A stretch of DNA of 64,000 nucleotides from Xestospongia muta (taxonomy: Eukaryota > Porifera > Demospongiae > Haplosclerida > Petrosiidae). The first letter of the stretch is position 1; every line of letters starts with the position of its first letter. Positions 25,701 to 35,561 of the stretch are shown here, piece after piece. The notes beneath the pieces were generated by a model. The model worked only from the letters and a program-made list of their open reading frames with translations. It was not told where the DNA came from and ran no database searches. Made by a program: the position numbers and the translations under genes. Where the stretch lies: contig OY848918.1 in assembly GCA_963693285.1 (NCBI GenBank), positions 20,037,484 through 20,101,483 of the forward strand, read 5' to 3'.

Positions 25701-26014
25701 TCACTTGCATTCTAAAGAAGAAACCAAAGCTTGTAGAGCTTGTGAGTCTTTTGACAGATATTGAGTACGAGTGGGACAAGATAGGCATCGCTTTAGAAGT
25801 AGAAGATCGTGTCCTATGTGGTTTAAATCGAAGTCATGATGATAACACAACAAAACTTATTACAGTCTTACGAAGTTGGATGGATAGATTTTCATCAAGA
25901 AGTACCTGGGATGTTGTTCTTGCTGCAGTAGAAGGCCCAATTGTGAAACATCCCTCCACTGCTTTAAAGATTCGGAAGTTTTTAGCCAAACCAGAGGTCC
26001 AGTCAAAATATTAA
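13745..26014 (+). CDS. Gene 1: ankyrin - Roc/COR-like GTPase - Death domain protein (possible in-frame stop)
   Basis: Exon model: 13745-13762, 13948-14046, 15626-15724, 18511-18609, 22173-22356 (or donor at 22275), 23235-25331, 25695-26014; all introns GT-AG. The exons total 2916 nt in frame. Residues 1-6 are MSQEEL. Three 33-residue ankyrin repeats follow, each encoded by one 99-nt phase-0 exon. A fourth ankyrin exon has an in-frame TGA (22317-22319, residue 154). The GTPase has P-loop GVPGTGKS (about residue 192), DSGGQ (about 349) and GTFYDK in the position of the Roc G4 motif (about 442). A COR-like region starts near RWYLF (about 520), and a C-terminal Death-like domain ends at residue 971. 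Using the donor after GAAG at 22275 removes the stop and keeps phase, giving 944 aa. The protein is probably a cytoplasmic sensor or signalling protein; function is inferred from domains. Gene 2 is its paralog. Confidence 0.8.
14215..14321. mobile_element. 107-bp inverted-repeat element in gene 1 intron 2
   Basis: CTAGTCTCGTCCCCAGACCT at 14215 is mirrored by AGGTCTGGGGACGAGACTAG ending at 14321. An identical-length copy occupies the homologous site in gene 2 (40864-40970), so the insertion predates the duplication. Confidence 0.75.
15235..15460. mobile_element. Intron insertion, MITE-like, present in gene 1 only
   Basis: Gene 2's homologous intron passes directly from the TTTATGATTACAAGCAAAA motif to unrelated sequence at about 41880. 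Gene 1 instead has about 220 bp beginning ACTGTATACCGGGATTTATT, with a central ATTATGGGCGTGGCAACTA. A related CATATAGCGGGTTTTTTCGG end occurs near 16600 on the minus strand. Clear terminal inverted repeats were not resolved. Confidence 0.35.
16500..16622 (-). mobile_element. Small MITE-like fragment with poly-C tract
   Basis: On the minus strand it starts TACCATATAGCGGGTTTTTT, contains a poly-G run (plus-strand C-run about 16580-16588) and a short hairpin of GTGGTTGAGAAACAAACCAC. The start resembles the 15235 insertion. It is an element remnant by similarity only. Confidence 0.3.
17862..18440 (-). mobile_element. Internally deleted derivative of the Tc1/IS630-type element
   Basis: Its left part (17862-18190) matches 19120-19430 and its right part (18230-18440) matches 20740-20945, so the transposase middle is missing. 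Gene 2 is collinear with gene 1 up to 'CCAACTTGACTGAAT' (17845-17861) and then diverges. Gene 1 also lacks the counterpart of gene 2's exon 43529-43627 at this point, suggesting insertion with loss of about 0.8 kb. Confidence 0.6.
18997..21042 (-). mobile_element. About 2-kb Tc1/IS630-type transposon in gene 1 intron 4
   Basis: The left end TATAGTATGTCCAAGTTGAG (about 18995) pairs with the reverse complement of the right end, TATACTCTGTCCGAGTTGAG (ending 21042). The terminal inverted repeats are about 28 bp with a few mismatches and start at TA. The element encloses a minus-strand DDE transposase. Related termini occur at 17862-18440 and 44842-45065. Confidence 0.7.
19490..20899 (-). pseudogene. 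DDE transposase (Tc1/mariner/IS630 superfamily), decayed
   Basis: Read on the minus strand. An N-terminal helix-turn-helix-like region (about 20899-20540) includes KRLRSQTKEVVANVYDYF and TGVSRTSIKRLW. The DDE_3-type core has VVYLDET (about 20300), LIVMDNASYHS (about 20005) and NPIEWAWAQVKG (about 19690), giving the two Asp and one Glu. A 52-bp intron (19753-19804) splits DDMAAAAG from HEVVRLP, phase-matched. The reading frame ends with TGA at 19490-19492. Defects are a TGA replacing the expected Trp after YLDET (20277-20279), a TGA near 20330 and frameshifts between 20350 and 20540. It is therefore inactive. Confidence 0.75.
21045..22172. other. Rest of gene 1 intron 4, no separate feature
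   Basis: AT-rich intron sequence between the transposon and the fourth ankyrin exon. No additional ankyrin exon or RNA gene is visible. Confidence 0.5.
22173..22356 (+). CDS. Gene 1 ankyrin exon with in-frame TGA and alternative donor
   Basis: Acceptor TATATAG precedes 22173. The exon encodes LGNTPLHDACSWGELECIK and GADATIKNNEG. TGA falls at 22317-22319 in the frame required by both neighbours. A donor-like GAAG|GTAAAA at 22275/22276 and the downstream AAAG|GTAATG at 22356/22357 both leave phase 1, so both join to GATTATTCT... of the next exon in frame. The upstream donor removes 81 nt including the stop. Alternatively this gene or allele is null, or the base is a sequencing error. Confidence 0.75.
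23235..25331 (+). CDS. Gene 1 GTPase-COR-like exon
   Basis: A single 2097-nt exon, phase 1 at both ends. It begins DYSKLLDKALDEGK, followed by P-loop GVPGTGKSS, then a HHSTPVTTAPEIRKVE stretch in switch-I position, and a Ser/Asp-rich insert of about 100 residues. Next come IHCIDSGGQ (G3) and VLGTFYDK (Roc-like G4, where GTHxD is usual). After this comes a COR-like region with IPIRWYLFQLEL, EVEAALMYYHDM and VVFLHPQPLFNKL, typical of ROCO COR domains. The C-terminal part is cysteine-rich (about 25170-25260: CSMCAP, CCRDPRKTAC). The corresponding region of gene 2 is split by a 49-bp intron that this exon lacks. Confidence 0.85.
25695..26014 (+). CDS. Gene 1 terminal exon, Death-like domain
   Basis: Acceptor AACGTAG precedes 25695. 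The phase-1 join gives D-DLTCILKKKPKLVEL. The pattern LVSLLTDIEYEWDKIGIALE ... VLCGLNRSHDDNTTKL ... VLRSWMDRF ... TWDVVLAAVEGP ... IRKFL follows the six-helix Death-domain profile: conserved W in helix 2, 'L..W' in helix 5 and 'TW..L...L' in helix 6. It stops at 26012-26014. Such domains recruit adaptor or caspase-like partners through homotypic contacts. The partner is unknown here. Confidence 0.75.
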
Positions 26015-26360
26015 GTAAAATAGTGTTATACACATGTACAATTTTAGTTTTAGCAGAAACCGTTTAGATTTTTTGAGAACAAATTTTACTTTGTATTTTA
26101 ATTGTTTTAGCTAAAATTTTCTTAATAGTTTGTAGTTACTACTTCTGACAATATTATTTTTGGTATGATTATTTAGAGTATTTTTTGAATAATTAGTTAA
26201 CATTATATGTATTGTTTTTTTCTATTCTTATAATATTGTTATACCATATGAATATGTTTGTATAATGATTTGCTAAGTCTATTGTATTGTGACTGTATTT
26301 ATCTATAACTGCTCTTGTAGATTTTTTTCACTTTTTCTTTAAAAAAAGGTTTATTTAAAG
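26015..26360. other. Gene 1 3' flank
   Basis: T-rich sequence consistent with a 3' UTR. No canonical AATAAA in a convincing position was identified. Confidence 0.4.
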
Positions 26361-26448
26361 GGCACCTAACATGAAAAATTATTTTCCCTGAAAAAGTTGA
26401 AGCATTTGTAAGGCTTGCAATTTACTTCCTGTAACGGGCGTGGCCTCC

Positions 26449-29400
26449 ATGATGACGCGTTTTAGTCATTGGATGCTTGATATAGCTAACATGAGGAAAA
26501 GATGTACTGTGGTTAGATGCAGTAATAAAAATAAGGATGGTGTATCTTTATTCAAATTCGTTATAAGAAAGGAAATAAAAGAACAGTGGATTAAGCAAGT
26601 TAAGAGGACTAGAGCAGGCTGGACAAGTCCAAGTGACTATTCAATTATGTGCAGCTGTCATTTCACTGAGAAATGCTTTAAGACTTCCAAGTTTACTAGC
26701 TAAGGAGATGAGGTATACTTTCAGAAGACAAAAACACCACACCTTGTAGCCTTCCACATACACTTGTACCGTTTTTATGCAGTACGTACAGTCATCCAAA
26801 TAAAACAGAGGCAACAGCTGAGCATACTAGTTGGTTTGCATGATTGTAATCGAAGTAATAATATCATTATGTTGATGAAAATTAATTATAAATCTGAGTA
26901 TTTAAATCCAGTGTAATTATCAGATGAGGTTTTCCTTATAACTGTTACTACACACGATGGTAGGATATTAATGTCCTTGCCCAATTATCTCCAACACAAA
27001 CTGGTTAGTTGATGATATGCATTGTGTCTGTATTGTTTATGGAGAAATCATAAACATATGAAGGTTACAATTTATAACAATATAGCTGCATTCTTTTCGA
27101 AAATGAATAGCAAGAAAGGCTCTCAAAGAACTTTGTTCATCACATCTTTTCGATAGCAACCAGGCAACACTCGAAACTTTCATCCAAGACTTCTTTGATG
27201 AATCACAGGAAGAGGAGGACCCAGAACCTCCCGGTAAGATTGATAAAAATGAATACAAAACTATGAATAATTTTATAGGTGACGAGGATGAATATGATTA
27301 TGATTGTGAAAACCATTCCCAGATTAGAGCTATTATAGGGGATGGCATCATTGAAAATGACTCTGAAGACCTCGTAATTAGTGATGATCACAGCACTACC
27401 TCTGACTATGAAGGTAACAGAACTATCACATAATTAAAGTATTATTCATACCATTAGAGCATTTTTATGAAGGAGAGAACTTGTTAACTTAAAACGAGGA
27501 AGAGGTGATTGTTGAAGCTACAGAGAGGAAGAAGATAAGGTAGTGAACTTTTTAGGAACTGGATGTGAATGTACCTTGTACTTCAGAGGTCCCTGTAACA
27601 AAGCCTTTTCAGCAGAACATTTACAAACCATCCGTAGCCAATGTCAAGACTTGGATCACACTTCACTGGACCTCGTCCTTTTAGGACAAATAATGGGTAC
27701 AAACTCTCATTCTTCTACAGTTCAATGTAGCCATCAGAAATCTTCTATTCAAAAGAAGACAAGAATGTCCTATTACCATCATGGCATTCCAGTATGCCGA
27801 ACCACCTTCCTTTTTCTACATGGAATAGGAAAGAGGAGATTAGATAATGTCCGGGTGTCTTATGAAAATGATGGACTTACCTCAAGGACACATGGGAATT
27901 ATAATCATAGACCACACAATGGCTTTACAACCCATGAGCTCATCCACACTGTGACTTACATTAAAAACTACGCAGAGGCTAATGGAATACTCCTTCCATG
28001 TCAAATACCTGGATTTAAAAGAATAGAAATATTCAACTACTACCAACACAAACAACCAAACAATCAGTCTGGATGGAGTACATTGAAGCCAGTAGGTCTT
28101 TTGATATTTGCACTGTGGGTTACCACAGCTTCTGTAAATTTGGAGAAAGTTTCTCCCTCACATTATCATCACCAAACCAAAATCTGACCTTTGCTGGTTG
28201 TGCCAGAGAAACAACAGAACTATCAGTGGCACAACTAATCTATCTGAGAGTGTGAAACAACAAGTAAACTTTTAAATTTTTTTATTGTATAGGTTTACTT
28301 ATCTTTTATAGGCACTCTAACAAGCATTAGCTCATTTAGAAAGAGCAAAAAATGAGAGATCACACTACAAACTCCAATGTACTCAGAGCAGGGAAGACCT
28401 GAAAAGGATATTTACATCTCCAGACAGTAATTACTGTCCTCCTCTGATTGGATCTCCCTTTTCTCCCTGCTCTTTTGACATCACCGTACATACAAGTTTT
28501 GACTTCGCTCAACAGGTTCATTATCCTTCCAATCCTCTCCAACCAGGACCTATCTACTTTCTCACACCCAGAAAATGTAGCATTTTCGGAATTTGTTCTG
28601 AATGGTTACCAAGCAGGTATTATCAGAGACTTGAAAATTTCTTACTAAATTATTCTTACTCTTGAACATAGGTTAACTATATCATAGACAAACCTGTTGA
28701 CACAGGAAAAGAGTCTAATACTGTCGCAAGCTTGCTATACGATTATTTCTCCAATCTCAGTTTAGGAGAAATGACTCAACAATTACATACTGATAACTGT
28801 GTTGGACAAAATAACAACACATTATGCAGGTGTGTCTCAAATAATTATGATAATTAATGTTAACTATTGCTATCATTTTAATAGTACCTTCAATGGAGAA
28901 TCATGGTTGGCTTAAGTTGTTCCATTACTATGTCATTCATGGTGATTGGACACACTAAGTTCACTCCTGACTCATGTTTTGGTTTAGTAAAGCAGCGTTA
29001 TTGGAGAACACATGTAGAATGTCTCAGTGATATTGTGGATGTAGTGAACAAGTCTGGCTATATCAACCAATCAAGATTAGTTGGTACGTAAGAGGGCCAA
29101 GTTCTCATACCAACTTACGACTGACAGACATATCTCTCTCCTAACTTCAAGAAAATAATACCACACATCAAAAGGTTCCATCAGTTTAAATTTTTAGCAG
29201 ATCATCCAGTTGTCATCTCTGCAAATTATACAGTGACAGTGAAGAGACAAAACTGGATATGTGTGTAAATCCTTTGTGGCAACCTAGTATCTCTGACCTT
29301 CCACCATTAGTTCAGACATGAGGGTTATCTCCTGAAAGACAACTGTATCTCTATGAAAAATACGTCCTTTTTGTACTGAAAGGTCTATGGATTTGACATG

Positions 29401-29585
29401 TCCTATATCATCAAATCTTCAAGCATCAACAAGTTCAGTGCCAGCTCCAACAACCTCTCGTGCTATATCATCATCTCCACCTCCATCTCAAAGTCCCCCT
29501 CCTCCTCTATTAGATGCTTCACCTAATAAGAGATTTAAGACAGTGTGGTAACTGTGGTAGATCTGGTCATAATCGTCATTCATGT
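26449..29585 (+). pseudogene. THAP-domain transposase-like relic with C-terminal zinc knuckle
   Basis: A THAP-type C2CH zinc finger starts at about 26491 (MRKRCTVVRC, then SIMCSCHF; the required Cys, Cys, Cys, His are all visible), followed by TAA at 26701-26703. Acidic spliced stretches follow (27116-27233 and 27279-27414). Next is 'LGTGCECTLYFRGPCNKAFS' (27551), then FLFLHGIGKRRLDNV and HNGFTTHELI. The putative catalytic part has FDFAQQVHYPSNPLQPGP (about 28505), HTDNCVGQNNN (about 28790) and YLQWRIMVGL (about 28887), with introns at about 28617-28671 and 28831-28882. A CGNCGRSGHNRHSC knuckle ends at about 29586. It resembles a widespread invertebrate transposase-like family with a DNC-x-GQN motif. 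Several stops and frame changes indicate decay. Confidence 0.65.
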
Positions 29586-29589
29586 TGAC

Positions 29590-30655
29590 TAGTAGAAGAG
29601 AATTAATTCAGCACTTCTTACCTCTATGTCTATTCACTTTTAACGGTTCTTTCAAGAACCACCAAATAGCAAAGATTTCAACTTGTTTAACCTCCACTTT
29701 AAGTCATAATCCAAATCATCAATCACTTGTCTAGGCTACACCCTTATATCTAAACATACATAGCTTAGTGAATACTTTTGAAATAAAGCATACCTTTGTA
29801 CAGAGTTAGCAAACGGCGCCACCAAATTACTCTTCCCATGAACAAAATCATTCAACTCCACATTTTTTGTATGACTATTGTGTTTTTAACAGTACCTTTA
29901 GTGCTCTAAGGTAGGTAACTTTCAAAACAGACAAGGTCTTCCTAGGATCTTCTGGTCAAAACAATCACACGAGGTTTTGTAGTAAAGTTATGTGATTTCA
30001 CATAAACGAACGAGTATACGGAAAATTTTGAAAAGGTTTATATATTTCTACAAAAACGCTATCTCTTAGTGACCAACTTTTATGTAGCGTAACTTGAAAA
30101 CGCAACCTCCAAATCACATGGGACAAACGCCAGTAGCCAAGACAACGTACACTGCAGCCTACACAACAACTAAAAATGTGGAAATCAGGACTTTGGTGCT
30201 CTTTTTGCATCTACGGTCACATATAGTTCTGCATATCTTTTGTACATATCATTATATATAACTTTACTGATTATTATTACATTATACATTGGTTTATTAT
30301 CCTTAACAACAACACCTTCGTTTATTTGAAATAAGGTGTGTTCTCAGGTGGTATGATTGAGCGGATCAAGTGCCTCAGCTCCACCTATTGCCTAAGAGAT
30401 GCACCAGTCCCACACAGTGATAATGCGAATTCTCCCCCAACGACCCTTTCTATTAGCTATCAAGTATTATTAAACTAATTATATAATTGAACCAATTAAG
30501 TAAGTGTCTAATGAATATATGGACATTATTAATTTTATGTATAAAATGCGTGGTCTTTGCACATGCACATTGGGTATAAAAGTTATATATAACTACTTCA
30601 CCCCACCATGTTGTACTAGCTGAGAATTTAAAGAAGAAGCACTTTTCATTTCACT

Positions 30656-30690
<35 letters not shown>

Positions 30691-31672
30691 AGTAGCCTGT
30701 CAGAAATTGATTGAAGACAACATCAATCCAATACCAAAAGCCTGTGACTCACTCTCAGAATACAATAAATAATATATTATTCCATTCATCACTTTCTATT
30801 ATCAATTTAGTCCCTTTAATACATTTATGTAAAAAATGATAAAGTTGTGTTAATTCCGTGTTTATTTTGTATTTCATTAGTTGGGATCCATTCAATGTTG
30901 TTATTAATGTTTCTAAATGGAGTGATTGTTTTGATATAAAAATTTGTAGAAGATACATACTTGACCTTACGGTATCATTAAGTCAATTACAAGTCCTTTG
31001 ATGTGGGGACTGGCTCAAGAGAAAGTAGTCACAAACATGTTACATTACAAATAGTTCCACATTTCACAAATTCTTACATGTATTGTTGAATATATGTCAT
31101 GTTAAGATTTATTAGACAATATAGGCTTACATTGTTACATATAATATTATATATATATATACATTTCATGTGGGACCTGGTTACAATTAATGTTGCTCAT
31201 TATAAACATCTTGGTCATATTATGATTCCATAAAACATAATTGTTGTTCCATGGTATATTAGTTGTTGTGCCTTAATACCTGTATTTACTACACAGTAGC
31301 CTAATTCCAAGTATGCAGTTATGTCATAAATTATAATATGTAATTCTATACATAAGGTGTGACTACTCTTCCCACTATTTAAACCCCTATTGTATGTTTA
31401 TTATATACAATTTTAATAACAAATATAACAGATATCATCAATGTTGAATTCATATATAGTGATTATTACAATCATAACACATAGTATACATCATCATATG
31501 TTAGACAATTGTAATAATATGACTGGAAGATCAAAAATGTTAGCATTATATCAATTAGTATATTCCCTATATTATGTTTTATTACATAATTGTATTAATG
31601 ATTATGTTAAAATGCTATAGTAAAAAATGTTTTTTTCATGTTCCTCTTAATATAATTCCTTTTATCACATAG
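29590..31672. other. Intergenic region, no gene supported
   Basis: Probably includes the 3' end of the THAP element (29600-30240), whose termini I could not define. A TC microsatellite lies at 30655-30688 and a short TA run at 31146-31160. No coding frame is convincing. Confidence 0.45.
30655..30688. repeat. (TC)n microsatellite
   Basis: Roughly 16 uninterrupted CT units. Confidence 0.9.
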
Positions 31673-31858
31673 TATGTACTTAGCTCCTTACATGATGCCT
31701 GCTGCAAAGGGAAAGTAAATTTGGTTGAAATATTATTATTATTATATGGTGCTAATGCCACATAACTAATAAAAACTGTTAAAAACTTGCTGAAGAGGTA
31801 AAATGTGATGATATCGATAAAGAGAAAATTCTACAACTAAATGACAAGTCACTACATG
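31673..31858 (+). pseudogene. Decayed ankyrin exon of a lost paralog
   Basis: An AG acceptor (31671-31672) and GT donor (31859) bound 186 nt. The frame encodes SSLHDACCKGKVNLVEILLL and YGANAT, then TAA. After a frame change the tail reads LAEEVKCDDIDKEKILQLND. It aligns with gene 1 exon 22173-22356 (LHDACSWGELECIKLLL...GADAT...AADKVEPDD). It is 2 nt longer than the 184-nt homolog, which accounts for the frameshift. No GTPase or Death exon follows, so it is a relic. Confidence 0.65.
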
Positions 31859-32329
31859 GTCAGTATATAGTTCTATACTAATGTAGTTCATTGTTATTTT
31901 CTATACATTAGAATGTACTTACAATAAATGTCAATACAATGATAATAATGTAACCTAGTAACATAATGTATACTGCTAGTAATAACAGTGTCACTTTATA
32001 CATGACTATACAATCTGTACAAACTGATAATCAAGGATTACAAGCAAACACTCAGTATTATGATCAAACACTTATTTCGACTTCACTAGTAACATATTAT
32101 GTATAAATGATATTGAAAGTAATCATATGAAAATGTACTGTATTAATAACAGATCAAACAAATTATTAACTACAGATATTTGCCTAAAATTATCATGTAT
32201 TTTTTTGAGTTAATGATGACATGATGAGAGTTAATCCATAATATAAAGAGATCGATGTTGGATTGAACAGTGGAGATTGAAGTTGAAGAAATTTCCTGAC
32301 ATAAAAAAAATGTTATTCATGTAATGGGT
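31859..32329. other. AT-rich, no gene seen
   Basis: Flank of the ankyrin relic; no further exon of that gene is detectable. Confidence 0.45.
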
Positions 32330-32334
32330 GAGGG

Positions 32335-32407
32335 TAGCTGAAGAGAGGAGGGGTAGTTTAGCAAGGTTATTCATATAAATGATGAATAAAAGAGGCTAGA
32401 AAATAGA
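32335..32407 (-). mobile_element. LINE reverse-transcriptase fragment (inverted copy)
   Basis: The reverse complement nearly matches 32562-32632 and carries the same stretch of the reverse-transcriptase coding region. It forms an imperfect 72-bp inverted repeat with that fragment around a 155-bp spacer. Confidence 0.55.
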
Positions 32408-32469
32408 TCTTTTTAACACTTTGATGTAGCCAATTCCAAAAGAACAAGTAAGCAATAAAGTTCACAAAT

Positions 32470-32660
32470 ATTAAAATCATGGCCGTACACAACAAGTAGC
32501 CATTAATGATTCTTCTCTCTCTTCTAAATCTCAAGTCACCTGTGTTGTGCCCCAAAACCTCTATTTTCTAGCCTCTTTTATTCATTATTTATATGAATGA
32601 CCTTGCTAAACTATTCCTCCTCTCTTCAGTTACATATACATGTGACCATAGTATGACATG
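32470..32660 (+). mobile_element. LINE reverse-transcriptase fragment
   Basis: TQQVAINDSSLSSKSQVT then, after a frameshift, PLLFIIYMNDLAKLFLLSS. This is the conserved block before the catalytic YxDD box in non-LTR retrotransposon RTs ('VPQGSxLGPLLFxxYxNDL'). The catalytic box itself is absent. Confidence 0.65.
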
Positions 32661-33237
32661 ACTTACCTTAATCCACTCAAGGCATAAGCTATGACATTAT
32701 ACCTTTACTGTGTGATATACAATCATAGATGCTTCATTATTTAAAATATAAAGTAATCATTATCTAGACAATAATGATATTTCCTTTCCTCCTTTAATTG
32801 TCTACAATAAGTACTCCAAATATTTTTGTTTAGAGAGATGTGAGATCTCCTAAACCTTGTCTTCCACAATTAAGTCAAACCTTGAGAACCACTTGATAGC
32901 AAAAAAAAGTAAGTACACGTGTACATTCTTTATCATTTCACATAACAAATACAGAATCATATAACTGATTGACAAGATGAAAACACTGGAGAACCTCACA
33001 TCTCCTTTTTAAGAAAGAGAAGGTATTATATAACTACTTAAAATGTACAACACGTTATATTCTCTATTATGTAGCTACTGACAGACAACAAGAGAATACA
33101 AAAATTACATATTTTCTGACTAAATTTTCTTTAATCAGGGATTACTCTATAACACATAATAAGTACATTTGACCAACCATGTTAACACAACTGAAAAATG
33201 TGTTATTACATAATCAGTAGAGATCTAGAAGTCATGT

Positions 33238-33482
33238 GGTGAGACCATACAGGGCTTAGGGCTACCCCCAGAGGTGACTTCAGATTTAGAAGAGAGAGAA
33301 TTATTTATGACTACTTGTTGTGTGCAGCCTTGTAGATAAGTATGGAGCCAATAAAAGAAAAGAGAGGGAAGGTCAAGCAAAGATAAGGAGTCAAGTAGGG
33401 GATGGTGAGGGACAGAGTGAAATGCTTTGTGAGCTCAAAAAAAGATGTAGACTGCTTTTTGAGATCCAATGAAGAAAACCAA
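33238..33482 (-). mobile_element. LINE reverse-transcriptase fragment (minus strand)
   Basis: The minus strand encodes DLKKAVYIFF then KAFHSVPHHPLLDSLSLLDL, WLHTYLQGCTQQVVINNSL and SSKSEVTSG. This corresponds to the 'DxxKAFDxVxHxxLLxxL' RT core. It is 5'-adjacent in the protein to the 32470 fragment but on the other strand, so a LINE copy has been broken and inverted. Confidence 0.7.
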
Positions 33483-33509
33483 GAATTAACAAATTATTGG
33501 ATTTTTGAT

Positions 33510-35110
33510 GATCTAAAGGATCATGTCAAACACAATGTAGCACCTTCACAACTTTCCTAGATATTTAAGAGATGGTATTTTAAATTGACATGACATAGCT
33601 GACGAAATAATGTAGAAATATTAATGTGTGATACATAAGTTTGTAAACTTTATTAACTACTTGTTCTTTTAGAATTGGCTACATCAGTGTTAAATAAGAG
33701 TTCAAAACTTTTCAAGTTACAAGCAAACATCCAGTCTACATAGTTTGCAGATTATAAAATAGTCATAATATGTTAATATTTACTTTGTTATATTAAGTCA
33801 GTTAGTGAAATGTCTTGTACTTAATTAAATTCTTAGAAATGTAATTATTTTATGAATGCATGTGATATATTTATTTTAGACAGGTCTTATACATTGTGAC
33901 ATCATTCCTTATATGATGTATGTTACTCCTGTGATGTTTCTATCTTTTCTTAGTACCTCCCCAAAAAGCCACACAAAAGAGGGATGAAGGCTTGTGTACT
34001 TATTGATGCCAAAATTAGCTACATGTGGAACTGGAACATCTACACTGGAAAATCTGAGTACTGAGATGGAGATTTAACACTGTCAACTCATGTTATTCTT
34101 TACCTGACAGCTACCTTCAAATTAAGAGGTATAACTAGACAAGTCCATACTTGTGTAGATGGCTATATGATACTGGTTGACTGGTTCTGGAATCTATGGT
34201 ACAGTCAAGCTAAGCAGAATAGAAATATCTATTTATTCAACAAGAAAAAAGGTGAAATCACAACATACCATGATATATACATACTTGGAGTTAAGTGGAT
34301 GCATAAAAGAGTTATGGTTGCCCTTTGTACTATTGACAATGACTCTATAGTCAAGTTTTAAAGACACACCAACACTTCCCAAGAGGGAGTGGAGAGCATC
34401 CAGAAGCCAGCAATCATTTACCATTACAATACCTACATGGAAGGTGTTAACAAGGTGGATAATAAGTTACACACTGTGGACTTCCTCACTTTTGAAATGG
34501 TAGAATGAACCTTTTTCCACTTGTTAGACATCACTCTCATAAATGTTGTACATCATGTGCACAGAGTCTAACCTGGCTATCATCTCTCACATATTGATTT
34601 CTTTCTACAGGTAGTTCAAGCTCTCATCAATAAGTACTCAATAATACACTTATAGTACCTAATGTACCACAACATATCCCAGCCTGAGTAAGTGGTCAAT
34701 TTTTCCTACTCCTCAGCTTAAAAAGGGACTGTAAAGTATGCAGCAAAAGACAACCTGGTAACAGAAAACATACCAACATCAAATGTAACATTATGTGATA
34801 TTCATCTTTGTATACATCCTTGTTTTAAGAAGTATCATATGTTCAAAAACTATAAGAACATTCATCCTATATGTTAGTTGAACAAATAGATTCACACACT
34901 TACAATCATTTATTTCTACATCATCATAACTGTTAATGTGGTCAGGTATAAGGCATACACAGGACAATAAACATGTACACGATCAAACACGCTCAATCTA
35001 AGCAAAACAGACCTTTACACAAGGTCTTATCTGCTGTTTCAATTACATTCTACCTACCTACCTTGTAATCAACTCAAATATCATAGTCAACTAAAGTTAA
35101 GTCAAACATG
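33510..35110 (+). pseudogene. piggyBac-like remnant A, internally deleted
   Basis: Collinear with remnant B (about 61960-64000) but missing about 934 bp at 33941. Coding traces: PPQKATQKRDEGLCT in one frame and MKACVLIDAKISYMWNWNIY in another (about 33980), HMGG-like 'YMEGVNKVDNKLHTVDF' (about 34430), and LKRDCKVCSKRQPGNRKHTN plus CDIHLCIHPCFKKYHMF (34718-34850), the family's zinc-ribbon C-terminus ending near 34878. Stops and frameshifts are frequent. The 3' flank to about 35110 also recurs inverted at 5110-5490. Confidence 0.65.
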
Positions 35111-35561
35111 ACGAGGTCAAATGTAACTTTGATGCGTGCAATTCATTCAAGTCCAAACTCGCGTCTGAAAAGGTCAAGGAAAATATAGGGCAAATGAAGA
35201 GTATTTTTATAGAACAGGTGAGCAAAAAAATTACCATTTGTACGACAAAAATGGTAGGAAGGCTTGACCAACTCCATCACAATTCCCTCTGCCCACAACT
35301 GTTCGTCGCTGACCATACATGCTATTTTTTGGACTCTTACTATAAATAGAACAACTTCTACTATAAATAGAAAACGCAAGAACAGTTAAGTGGTTGATTT
35401 AATCAAATTTTATCTCACACCACGCCCTTAACGAGCAATTATATCATAACGGAGATAAAGGATTAATAACATTTAATAACAACATATGATACAATACATC
35501 ACTTACTAAATCGTTAACTTAGTATTACCACAACCAGACACTTTATTTGCTCATTAGTCAT
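35111..35561. other. Intergenic, no gene supported
   Basis: A minus-strand open frame (35379-35143) has no recognised motif and no splice context. It may be part of the right end of remnant A. Confidence 0.35.

Noticed and set aside
30340..30440. tRNA-like or SINE-like stretch (GGTGGTATGATTGAGCGG...)
   Set aside because: Weak A-box resemblance, but no B box (GGTTCGA) and no cloverleaf could be drawn.
32816..32912. Possible exon bounded by TTTAG and GTAAGT
   Set aside because: Contains two in-frame stops in the best frame and no similarity to the ankyrin gene exons.
35143..35379. 78-codon minus-strand frame next to piggyBac remnant A
   Set aside because: Looks coding-like in places but no family, start context or splice sites could be identified.
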